Assembly (NCBI GenBank): GCA_947488345.1
Contig: CANKZQ010000003.1
Coordinates: forward strand, 248,001-312,000
From: an uncultured Flavobacteriaceae bacterium
Lineage (GTDB): Bacteria; Bacteroidota; Bacteroidia; Flavobacteriales; Flavobacteriaceae
Direction of reading: 5' to 3'
DNA length: 64,000 nt
This document shows positions 57,498 to 64,000 of this stretch, one piece after another. The notes under the pieces were generated by a model. That model was not told the DNA's origin, made no database searches, and saw only the letters and a program-made list of their open reading frames with translations. A program made the position numbers and the translations under genes. Positions within the stretch are counted from its first letter, which is position 1. Each line of letters begins with the position of its first letter.

Positions 57498-57896
57498 ATG
57501 TTTTCTGAAAAAAAATCAGGCCCAAGCCAAGTACTAGCAAGAAATATTATAGGAAAAGACACCTCTTTTGTAGGTGATATCAAATCAGAAGGAGACTTTA
57601 GAATTGATGGTAATGTAAAAGGTACTATCAAAACCAAAGGTCGCGTTGTCATTGGCCGAGAAGGATCTGTTGATGGTAATATAGAATGTACAAATGCCGA
57701 TGTTGAAGGTAAATTTTCTGGTAATCTCATGGTAGATCAGCTCTTATCGTTAAAATCTACAGCCAATATTTCTGGAGAAGTTGTGCTTGACAAACTTTCT
57801 GTAGAACCTGGCGCTACTTTTAATGCCTCATGTAGCATGAAAGGATCTGTAAAAGCCTTAAAGAATGAGCAACCAAAAGCCGAAAAAACAGCTTAA
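57498..57896 (+). CDS. Bactofilin (polymer-forming cytoskeletal protein)
   Basis: This 132-residue protein is a bactofilin, which forms nucleotide-free filaments that scaffold the cell envelope. The domain is a right-handed beta-helix read as repeated hydrophobic/Gly turns: IGKDTSFVGDIKSEGDFRIDG, NVKGTIKTKGRVVIG and VDGNIECTNADVEGKFSGN (each read in part), through GEVVLDKLSVEPGATF. A basic N-terminal tail and an Ala/Lys-rich C-terminal tail flank it. It overlaps the start of the next gene by 32 nt, in a different frame. It may link envelope organisation to the neighbouring SprE lipoprotein, which is inference. Confidence 0.92.
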   Translation: MFSEKKSGPSQVLARNIIGKDTSFVGDIKSEGDFRIDGNVKGTIKTKGRVVIGREGSVDGNIECTNADVEGKFSGNLMVDQLLSLKSTANISGEVVLDKLSVEPGATFNASCSMKGSVKALKNEQPKAEKTA

Positions 57897-58086
57897 AAAC
57901 GCTGCTATCCTATCTGGAATTGGCTTACAAATGGGTATTACAATTTATCTGTTTGTAAAACTGGGAAAGTGGTTAGATGCACACTATAATAATGGCGACA
58001 AATTATACCTTATCATTTGTACATTAGCTGGGGTCGGAATATCAATCTTTTCAATGATCAAATTACTTAAAAGAATCAACTATTAA
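57865..58086 (+). CDS. atpZ: AtpZ/AtpI-family F0F1-ATPase assembly membrane protein
   Basis: This 73-residue protein has two membrane segments (residues 13-33 and 46-66) separated by a short loop (KWLDAHYNNGDK), the AtpZ/AtpI layout. Such proteins aid assembly of the F0 c-ring or move Mg2+ and are encoded ahead of atp genes. Its start overlaps bactofilin by 32 nt and its stop codon abuts the next start (TAATG). Confidence 0.83.
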   Translation: MSNQKPKKQLKNAAILSGIGLQMGITIYLFVKLGKWLDAHYNNGDKLYLIICTLAGVGISIFSMIKLLKRINY

Positions 58087-58472
58087 TGAAGCATATTTTT
58101 TTGCGTTTTACGGTTCAAATCATCATCTTATTGGCCGTTGTGTTTGGTTTTCATCTATTGATATTAAACTACATTGAAGCACCTCTATTTGAGAATAAAA
58201 TAGTCCTTTCTTATGTTTTCAATACGGCCATGGCTATTGCAATATTTGGTGTATTGTATTATTTTAAAGATACTTACAAAGATAAATTGGGATTTTTGTT
58301 TATTGCGGGGAGTTTTTTCAAATTCGCCCTATTTTTCTTACTCTTTCACAAATCGTATAAACAAGATGGTGAGATCTCATCCTATGAGTTTGCCGCATTT
58401 TTTGTTCCTTACCTTTTATGCCTATTTTTCGAAACAAATAGCCTAGCTAAATTGCTCAATAAAATGAAATAA
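58086..58472 (+). CDS. DUF6168-like small membrane protein
   Basis: This 128-residue protein has four predicted membrane segments (about 7-27, 42-60, 71-89 and 100-118). In Flavobacteriia a protein of this type commonly lies between atpZ and atpB, and I associate it with DUF6168; function is unknown. It starts directly at the end of atpZ, and a 117-nt gap with a promoter separates it from atpB. Confidence 0.75.
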   Translation: MKHIFLRFTVQIIILLAVVFGFHLLILNYIEAPLFENKIVLSYVFNTAMAIAIFGVLYYFKDTYKDKLGFLFIAGSFFKFALFFLLFHKSYKQDGEISSYEFAAFFVPYLLCLFFETNSLAKLLNKMK

Positions 58473-58522
58473 TAACTTCTTTTTTTAGTCGAAAAAAGTA
58501 GTCGTGAAATAAAACAAAAAAA

Positions 58523-58556
58523 TTGTTTTTATTTCACATATAAAGCCATACATTTG
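58523..58556 (+). promoter_or_regulatory. Promoter of the atpB operon
   Basis: TTG (58523-58525) and TACATTTG (58549-58556) are 23 bases apart and fit the Bacteroidota -33/-7 pattern. Transcription would start near 58562, about 28 nt before the atpB ATG. Confidence 0.68.
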
Positions 58557-58589
58557 CACCGATTTTTAGGACACTATTAACTGAGTGAG

Positions 58590-59696
58590 ATGCAAAGAAA
58601 AATTACGATACAAACTATTGCCTTATTATTACTTTTAACGTCATTTACTTCTTACGCAAAAGATGACGCTCCGAAAGGAGATAAAAAAAGTGAAATTAAA
58701 GAGTATATCCAACATCACTTAAAGGACTCTTATGATTTCAGTTTATTTTCATACACGAATGACGCCGGTGAGCACAAATATGTTGGAGCTCCATTGCCTG
58801 TAATTCTTTGGGACAATGGTTTAAAAGTATTTTCATCATCTAAATTTCATCATGGTGAAACGGTTGCTGAAGTTGATGGTAATCACTACAAGTTATACCA
58901 TAACAAAATATATAAGACGGATGCTGAAGGCACCATCAATTATAATGAAGAACAACATCCTACAAATGTAAAGCCATTAGATTTTTCTATTACTAAAGGT
59001 GTGGTAATGATTCTTATTACTGGTTTGTTAATGTTTTTCTTATTTAAGAGTTTAGCTAAATCATATGCTGCCAACGGAAGCATTGCGAAAGGTGCAGGTC
59101 GCTTTTTTGAACCAATCGTTCTTTATATAAGAGACGATATTGCCATTCCGAATATTGGCGAAAAAAAATACATGAAGTACATGCCGTTTCTATTAACTGT
59201 ATTCTTTTTTATATGGTTTTTAAATATTTTCGGATTGACACCACTTGGTGTAAATGTTACTGGAAACATCGCCGTAACTACAGCTTTGGCCTTGTTAACT
59301 TTTTTAATTACAAATTTTACAGGAACAAAAGATTACTGGAAGCATATCTTTGATCCTTTAGGAGATTCTATGCCTTGGTATGGTAAGGTTCCTTTATATA
59401 TCATATTAATTCCTATTGAAATATTAGGGATTTTCATTAAGCCATTCTCATTATTAATTCGTTTGTATGCAAATATGCAAGCAGGTCATATTGTATTGAT
59501 GAGTTTGATTGGTTTAATGTTCATTTTTAAGAGTTGGATCGGTAGTCCGTTATCATTCGGATTGGCCTTTGCCATCTCTTTAATTGAAGTATTAGTAGCA
59601 TTGTTACAAGCATATATATTTACAATGTTATCAGCTTTATATTTTGGTTTTGCAGCAGAAGAGCATGACCATCATGAAGAAGCACATGCACATTAA
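58590..59696 (+). CDS. atpB: ATP synthase F0 subunit a
   Basis: Subunit a forms the proton half-channels facing the c-ring. The 368-residue protein is longer than the E. coli one because of an N-terminal signal peptide (about 1-24, TSYA) and a periplasmic extension (about 25-135) typical of Bacteroidota. The membrane part has five to six helices, with the essential Arg in the segment LLIRLYANMQAGH (near residue 290). The C-terminus is His/Glu-rich (EEHDHHEEAHAH). First of six co-directional ATP synthase genes. Confidence 0.96.
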   Translation: MQRKITIQTIALLLLLTSFTSYAKDDAPKGDKKSEIKEYIQHHLKDSYDFSLFSYTNDAGEHKYVGAPLPVILWDNGLKVFSSSKFHHGETVAEVDGNHYKLYHNKIYKTDAEGTINYNEEQHPTNVKPLDFSITKGVVMILITGLLMFFLFKSLAKSYAANGSIAKGAGRFFEPIVLYIRDDIAIPNIGEKKYMKYMPFLLTVFFFIWFLNIFGLTPLGVNVTGNIAVTTALALLTFLITNFTGTKDYWKHIFDPLGDSMPWYGKVPLYIILIPIEILGIFIKPFSLLIRLYANMQAGHIVLMSLIGLMFIFKSWIGSPLSFGLAFAISLIEVLVALLQAYIFTMLSALYFGFAAEEHDHHEEAHAH

Positions 59697-59745
59697 TATT
59701 GATGTGTATTAAGTTGAATTTTTAATTTTAATAAATATATTTTTT

Positions 59746-59937
59746 ATGGAAGGCTTAAATTTTATTGGAGCAGGTTTAGTAGTTATCGGTGTTGGTATCG
59801 GTATTGGTAGAATCGGTGGTCAAGCTATGGAAGCGATCGCGCGTCAGCCAGAATCTTATGGTAAAATCCAAACAGCTATGCTTATTGCAGCTGCACTTAT
59901 TGAAGGTATTGGATTTGCTGCATTATTCGCAGTATAA
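59746..59937 (+). CDS. atpE: ATP synthase F0 subunit c
   Basis: This 63-residue proteolipid forms the rotor ring. Helix 1 (about 5-27) carries GVGIGIGRIGG glycines, the polar loop is ARQPESYGK, and helix 2 (about 41-62) holds the ion-binding Glu53 (LIEGIGF). Glu53 is followed by Gly rather than Ser/Thr, so coupling to protons rather than Na+ is likelier. It is shorter than the usual 75-80 residues but complete. Confidence 0.96.
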   Translation: MEGLNFIGAGLVVIGVGIGIGRIGGQAMEAIARQPESYGKIQTAMLIAAALIEGIGFAALFAV

Positions 59938-60019
59938 ACCTAAAAATATGAAAAGTGAAGTTGTAACGGTTGGTTGCAACTTTACTTTACATTAAAGTTA
60001 AACAGATAGAATACATATT

Positions 60020-60517
60020 ATGAAATTATTAGAAGATTTTTCGATAGGCTTATTTTTTTGGCAAACATTATTATTTTTAGCCTTATTCTTTTTACTTAGG
60101 AAATTTGCATGGAAACCGATTTTAAATGCGGTTAATGAAAGAGAAGCAGGAATTAAAAACGCCCTGTCTGAAGCGGATAATGCCCGTAAAGAAATGGAAA
60201 ATTTAAAATCTGACAATGATAAGATTTTAAAAGAAGCGCGTGCTGAGAGAGATGCAATGATTAAAGATGCTCGTGAGATTAAAGAAACAATGATATCTGA
60301 AGCCAAAGAGGAGGCTAAGGCGCAAGCTACAAAACTAATTGAGCAGGCGAAGACCACTATTCAAAATGAAAAATTGGCCGCTATAACCGATTTGAAAAAT
60401 CAAGTAGCCGATCTATCCATTAATATTGCTGAAAAAGTAATGAAAGATGAGCTTTCGAATAAAGATAAGCAAGTAGCATTAGTGGAAAAAATGTTAGGCG
60501 ATATAGAATTGAACTAA
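60020..60517 (+). CDS. atpF: ATP synthase F0 subunit b
   Basis: Subunit b is the peripheral stalk linking F0 to F1. The 165-residue protein has one N-terminal membrane helix (about 9-28) and then a long charged coiled coil (about 35-150), with the ADNARKEMENLK pattern. Starts 82 nt after atpE and is followed 20 nt later by atpH. Confidence 0.95.
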   Translation: MKLLEDFSIGLFFWQTLLFLALFFLLRKFAWKPILNAVNEREAGIKNALSEADNARKEMENLKSDNDKILKEARAERDAMIKDAREIKETMISEAKEEAKAQATKLIEQAKTTIQNEKLAAITDLKNQVADLSINIAEKVMKDELSNKDKQVALVEKMLGDIELN

Positions 60518-60537
60518 TCATATAGATTGCTAATAAA

Positions 60538-61098
60538 ATGAAACTACAAACAAGAGCAGCCATACGATATGCAAAAGCAGTGTTAAGTCTAGCAATAGAT
60601 CAAAACAAAGCAGATGAAGTAAATTACAATATGCAATTGATCGCTAGTACTATCGATGATTCGAAAGAATTACAAGTTGTTCTTAGTAGTCCAGTTGTAA
60701 AATTAGAAACAAAAGAGAAAACTCTATTAGCAATTTTTGGCACATCGATTAACAATATATCTAAGGGTTTAATTCATCAATTAATAGAAAATAAAAGATT
60801 GTCAATGTTGGCCGAAGTTGCGGCGCAGTATACAATCATATACGATTTCCATAAAGGAACACAGGCAGCCATTGTTACTTCTGCTGTACCCTTAACGGAT
60901 GACTTAAAGGAGAAAATTCTATTAAAAGTTAAAAATATTGTAGGAAAGAAAGTGACAATCGAGAATATTATTGACCCATCAATTATCGGTGGTTTTATAT
61001 TACGTGTTGGCGACAAACAATTTGATGCTAGCATTTCTGGAGAAATGAATGATTTACGTAGACAGTTTGATGATAACTTATACGTACCTAAATTATAA
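60538..61098 (+). CDS. atpH: ATP synthase F1 subunit delta
   Basis: Subunit delta joins the b stalk to the top of F1. The 186-residue protein has the helical N-terminal domain (AAIRYAKAVLSLA) and the C-terminal beta/alpha domain ending in the conserved IDPSIIGGFILRVGDKQFDASI segment (read in part). Order b-delta-alpha-gamma is conserved. Confidence 0.95.
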   Translation: MKLQTRAAIRYAKAVLSLAIDQNKADEVNYNMQLIASTIDDSKELQVVLSSPVVKLETKEKTLLAIFGTSINNISKGLIHQLIENKRLSMLAEVAAQYTIIYDFHKGTQAAIVTSAVPLTDDLKEKILLKVKNIVGKKVTIENIIDPSIIGGFILRVGDKQFDASISGEMNDLRRQFDDNLYVPKL

Positions 61099-61161
61099 CA
61101 ACAAGTAAAAACTAATTAAAAGCTGTAGATAATCTAACAGACTTAATTAAAAATTAAATAA

Positions 61162-62739
61162 ATGGCAACAATAAAACCAGCTGAAGTATCAGCGATTTTA
61201 AAGGAACAACTTTTAGGATTTGACGGAAAAGCGTCTTTAAACGAAGTTGGAACAGTATTACAAGTAGGTGATGGTATTGCACGTGTTTACGGTTTAGCAA
61301 ACGTAGGTTACGGTGAGCTTGTACAATTCGAAGATGGCTTAGAAGGTATCGTATTGAACCTTGAAGAAGACAATGTTGGGGTAGTGTTATTAGGATACTC
61401 TTCTGCTATTAAAGAAGGATCTACAGTGAAACGTACTGAGCGTATTGCTTCATTAAGAATTGGAGAAGGTATTGTTGGCCGTGTAGTAAATACATTGGGA
61501 GAACCTATTGATGGTAAAGGCCCTATCCAAGGAGAAACTTATGAAATGCCATTAGAGCGAAAAGCTCCTGGTGTAATTTATCGTGAGCCAGTTACTGAAC
61601 CATTACAAACGGGTATTAAATCTATCGATGCCATGATTCCTGTAGGTAGAGGTCAACGTGAGCTTATCATTGGTGACCGTCAAACCGGAAAATCAACGGT
61701 AGCTATTGATACCATTTTGAATCAAAAAGAATTTTATGATGCTGGCGAGCCCGTATATTGTATCTATGTTGCCATAGGTCAAAAAGGATCTACAGTAGCC
61801 GGTATTGCAAACATGTTAGAAGAAAAAGGTGCCTTAGCGTATACAACTATTGTTGCGGCGAATGCCTCTGATCCTGCTGCCATGCAAGTATATGCACCGT
61901 TTGCTGGAGCAGCAATTGGTGAGTACTTCAGAGATACTGGTAGACCTGCCTTGATTATTTATGATGATTTATCAAAACAAGCAGTTGCCTACCGTGAGGT
62001 ATCTTTATTATTAAGAAGACCTCCAGGACGTGAGGCCTATCCTGGTGATGTATTCTATTTACACTCAAGATTATTAGAGCGTTCTGCTAAAGTGATCAAC
62101 AATGATAAAATTGCTGCACAAATGAATGATGTACCTGATTCTTTAAAAGGTATGATCAAAGGTGGTGGTTCATTAACAGCATTGCCAATTATTGAAACAC
62201 AAGCGGGTGACGTTTCTGCATATATTCCAACAAACGTAATTTCGATTACTGACGGACAAATATTCTTAGAATCTGATTTATTTAACTCTGGGGTACGTCC
62301 AGCAATTAACGTGGGTATTTCGGTATCCCGTGTAGGTGGTAACGCGCAGATTAAATCAATGAAAAAAGTATCTGGTACATTAAAATTAGATCAAGCACAA
62401 TACCGTGAATTAGAAGCGTTTGCAAAGTTTGGTTCTGATTTAGATGCTGCTACAATGAATGTAATTGAGAAAGGTAAGCGTAATGTTGAGATTTTAAAAC
62501 AAGCTCAAAATGATCCGTTTACTGTTGAAGATCAAGTAGCGATTATTTATGCTGGTTCTAAAAACTTATTGAAAGATGTACCGGTAGAAAAAGTAAAAGA
62601 GTTTGAAAAAGATTTCTTGGCTTATTTAAACGCGAAGCATAGAGATACGTTAGATACCTTAAAAAGCGGTAAATTAACTGATGAAGCTATAGCGGCTGTT
62701 GAAAGTGCTGCAAAAGAAATTTCAGCGAAATACGCATAA
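61162..62739 (+). CDS. atpA: ATP synthase F1 subunit alpha
   Basis: Alpha is the regulatory nucleotide-binding subunit of the F1 hexamer. The 525-residue protein has the N-terminal beta-barrel, the Walker A motif GDRQTGKST (about residues 172-180), Walker [10 protein letters not shown], the conserved [16 protein letters not shown] segment and the helical C-terminal domain. It lacks no major element. The catalytic beta subunit (atpD) is not in this window. Confidence 0.98.
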   Translation: MATIKPAEVSAILKEQLLGFDGKASLNEVGTVLQVGDGIARVYGLANVGYGELVQFEDGLEGIVLNLEEDNVGVVLLGYSSAIKEGSTVKRTERIASLRIGEGIVGRVVNTLGEPIDGKGPIQGETYEMPLERKAPGVIYREPVTEPLQTGIKSIDAMIPVGRGQRELIIGDRQTGKSTVAIDTILNQKEFYDAGEPVYCIYVAIGQKGSTVAGIANMLEEKGALAYTTIVAANASDPAAMQVYAPFAGAAIGEYFRDTGRPALIIYDDLSKQAVAYREVSLLLRRPPGREAYPGDVFYLHSRLLERSAKVINNDKIAAQMNDVPDSLKGMIKGGGSLTALPIIETQAGDVSAYIPTNVISITDGQIFLESDLFNSGVRPAINVGISVSRVGGNAQIKSMKKVSGTLKLDQAQYRELEAFAKFGSDLDAATMNVIEKGKRNVEILKQAQNDPFTVEDQVAIIYAGSKNLLKDVPVEKVKEFEKDFLAYLNAKHRDTLDTLKSGKLTDEAIAAVESAAKEISAKYA

Positions 62740-62769
62740 TATAATTTATAGTACTAGTACTAAAAGAAT

Positions 62770-63630
62770 ATGGCAAACTTAAAAGAAATACGTAACAGAA
62801 TTACATCGATTGGATCGACGATGCAGATTACCAGCGCCATGAAAATGGTATCTGCTGCTAAGTTGAAAAAAGCACAAGATGCAATTACTGCTATGCGTCC
62901 ATACTCAAATAAGTTAACTGAGTTATTACAGAATTTGAGCGCAACATTAGATGGAGAATCTGGTGGCGTATATGCTACTCAAAAAGAGATAAACAAGGTC
63001 TTAGTTGTGGTGGTAACTTCGAATAGAGGTCTTTGTGGTGGATTTAATTCATCGGTTACTAAAAAGACAATCGAAACGATCGAAAGTCGTTATAACGGAA
63101 AAGACGTTGATATTTATGCTATTGGTAAAAAAGGAAATGATCTTTTATCTAAAACATATACTGTTGTTGAAAACAAGAGTACCATCTTTGATGATCTAAC
63201 TTTTAACAATGTTGCCAATATTGCACAAGAGTTAATGGATTTATTTGCCGAGGGTACTTATGATGAAATTACCGTTGTCTATAATAAGTTTAAAAATGCG
63301 GCGACTCAAATTACGGAAGTAGAGCAATTCTTACCAATTGTAGCAGCTGAAAAAGATGCAAATGTAAGTTTAGATTACATCTTTGAACCTGAGAAAGTAA
63401 AAATTGTACAAGGATTGATTCCTAAATCGTTGAAGACTCAATTGTATAAGTCATTAAGAGATTCTTTCGCTTCTGAACACGGCGCACGTATGACTGCTAT
63501 GCATAAGGCAACAGATAACGCCACTGAGTTACGTGATGATTTATTATTACAATATAATAAAGCTCGTCAAGCGGCTATTACCAATGAAATTTTGGAAATT
63601 GTTGGTGGAGCTGAAGCCTTGAATGCATAA
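62770..63630 (+). CDS. atpG: ATP synthase F1 subunit gamma
   Basis: Gamma is the central rotor shaft. The 286-residue protein has the N-terminal helix ANLKEIRNRITSIGSTMQIT, the Rossmann-like middle with VTSNRGLCGGFN (near residues 82-93) and the C-terminal helix ending EIVGGAEALNA. The last codons and stop form the first part of a 53-bp tandem repeat. No atpD or atpC follows; the next gene is a dehydrogenase after a terminator. Confidence 0.97.
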   Translation: MANLKEIRNRITSIGSTMQITSAMKMVSAAKLKKAQDAITAMRPYSNKLTELLQNLSATLDGESGGVYATQKEINKVLVVVVTSNRGLCGGFNSSVTKKTIETIESRYNGKDVDIYAIGKKGNDLLSKTYTVVENKSTIFDDLTFNNVANIAQELMDLFAEGTYDEITVVYNKFKNAATQITEVEQFLPIVAAEKDANVSLDYIFEPEKVKIVQGLIPKSLKTQLYKSLRDSFASEHGARMTAMHKATDNATELRDDLLLQYNKARQAAITNEILEIVGGAEALNA

Positions 63631-63739
63631 TTAGACGAGCAAAGCGAGTCAAATTAATTCAAAAAGAAGCCTTGAATGCATAATTAGACGAGCAAAGCGA
63701 GTCAAATTAATTCAAAAAGAAGCCTTGAATGCATAATTA
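63613..63739 (+). repeat. 53-bp tandem direct repeat (2.4 copies) over the atpG stop codon
   Basis: Copies start at 63613, 63666 and 63719 (the last only 21 bases). The two full copies are identical. Each begins with the final atpG codons (GAAGCCTTGAATGCATAA) and includes GACGAGCAAAGCGAGTC, a partly palindromic core. The duplication leaves the protein unchanged because the first copy already holds the stop codon. Confidence 0.92.
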
Positions 63740-63788
63740 CGCAAACTATATTATTCCTGTGTGAACAGGATTGTAGAAAATAAAGATT

Positions 63789-63822
63789 AAAATACCCAAA
63801 GTTTCCTAACTTTGGGTATTTT
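63789..63822 (+). terminator. Terminator downstream of atpG
   Basis: AAAATACCCAAAGTT pairs perfectly with AACTTTGGGTATTTT around a TCCT loop, then TTG and TTTT. It separates the ATP synthase genes from the following dehydrogenase. A small 6-bp hairpin (63755-63770) lies just before it. Confidence 0.88.
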
Positions 63823-63837
63823 GTTTTCCACTATTAT

Positions 63838-64000
63838 ATGAAAGTACTTTTATTAGATACCAACCACCCCTTACTACAAAAAGGCTTAGAAAATTTGGGA
63901 TATCAATGCGATGATGATTATACCTCCTCTAAGCAAGATATTGAGAGTAAAATTGACCAATATGATGGTCTAATTATCAGAAGTCGTTTCTCTATCGATA
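63838..64000 (+). CDS. D-isomer-specific 2-hydroxyacid dehydrogenase (N-terminal fragment)
   Basis: From the ATG at 63838 the frame is open to the window edge (54 codons). It begins MKVLLLDTNHPLLQKGLENLG and continues with YDGLIIRSRFSID, the flavodoxin-like N-terminal substrate domain of the phosphoglycerate/2-hydroxyacid dehydrogenase family. The NAD-binding and catalytic parts are outside, so the exact enzyme (for example SerA-like) cannot be named. It follows the atpG terminator by 15 nt. Confidence 0.75.
   Translation, partial: MKVLLLDTNHPLLQKGLENLGYQCDDDYTSSKQDIESKIDQYDGLIIRSRFSID

Noticed and set aside
63755-63770. TCCTGT-GTGA-ACAGGA hairpin after the atpG repeat as another copy of the dispersed repeat
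   Set aside because: Loop and flanks differ from the repeat core; too short to assign.
1-64000. Prophage, CRISPR, insertion sequence, tRNA or defence island
   Set aside because: No integrase, transposase, phage structural gene, regularly spaced repeats or tRNA-like cloverleaf sequence was seen; gene spacing is compact and housekeeping genes run throughout.

Overview
This window comes from the chromosome of a flavobacterium (Bacteroidota, probably family Flavobacteriaceae). The evidence is a SusC/SusD pair, a SprE/PorW-type gliding and type IX secretion lipoprotein, several Bacteroidota-only DUF families, low GC content, and repeated TAnnTTTG promoter elements of the Bacteroidota type. Most of it is ordinary chromosomal gene content. 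I see no prophage, integrase, transposase, CRISPR array, rRNA or tRNA.

Layout. (1) 1-11290, minus strand: a fructan/sucrose utilisation locus made of a GH32 lipoprotein, a sugar porter and a fructokinase, then SusC, SusD and a large FG-GAP/UnbV lipoprotein that runs off the left edge. LacI-type palindromes lie upstream of susC, and a weaker one upstream of the GH32 gene. (2) 11510-16991, plus strand: MFS transporter, cytoplasmic trehalase (GH37) and NhaC-type antiporter as a tight operon, followed by era. (3) 16982-22130: a thioredoxin-like DUF1223 protein, a DUF1569 protein, an MDR oxidoreductase, a TPM-domain membrane protein and the murein-recycling ligase Mpl. (4) 22300-31099: a 2151-residue alpha-2-macroglobulin carrying an internal SusC-like cassette, a membrane EEP hydrolase, a DUF1287 protein, a broken small gene, a palindromic intergenic repeat and a cold-shock gene with a sigma-54-like promoter.

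(5) 31157-39165: aldose epimerase, an exonuclease-fused DnaE, KdsB, and rpsP-rimM-trmN6. (6) 39169-51562: metabolic and housekeeping genes, including a BASS-type transporter, aldo/keto reductase, saccharopine dehydrogenase-like protein, pckA, dinB, gdhA, pheS, a retropepsin-like protein and purM. (7) 51751-55083: an ABC exporter followed by a PadR regulator preceded by a perfect 40-bp palindrome, and a membrane partner. (8) 55171-64000: SprE/PorW, a bactofilin, then atpZ, a small membrane gene and atpB-E-F-H-A-G without atpD/atpC. After atpG come a 53-bp tandem duplication, a terminator and the start of a D-2-hydroxyacid dehydrogenase gene.

How the genes fit together. In region 1, GH32 would release fructose outside the cytoplasm, SusC/SusD would take oligosaccharides across the outer membrane, and the porter and kinase would import and phosphorylate fructose. 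In region 2, disaccharide import, trehalose cleavage and Na+/H+ exchange are co-transcribed, which suggests carbon use tied to osmotic or sodium balance. pckA and gdhA both have recognisable promoters, and pckA has a perfect palindrome over its -33 box. The most unusual signals are regulatory or structural: the PadR palindrome, the LacI-like operators, the sigma-54-like csp promoter, the SusC-like insert in the macroglobulin and the repeats after atpG. I found no clearly new multi-gene system.
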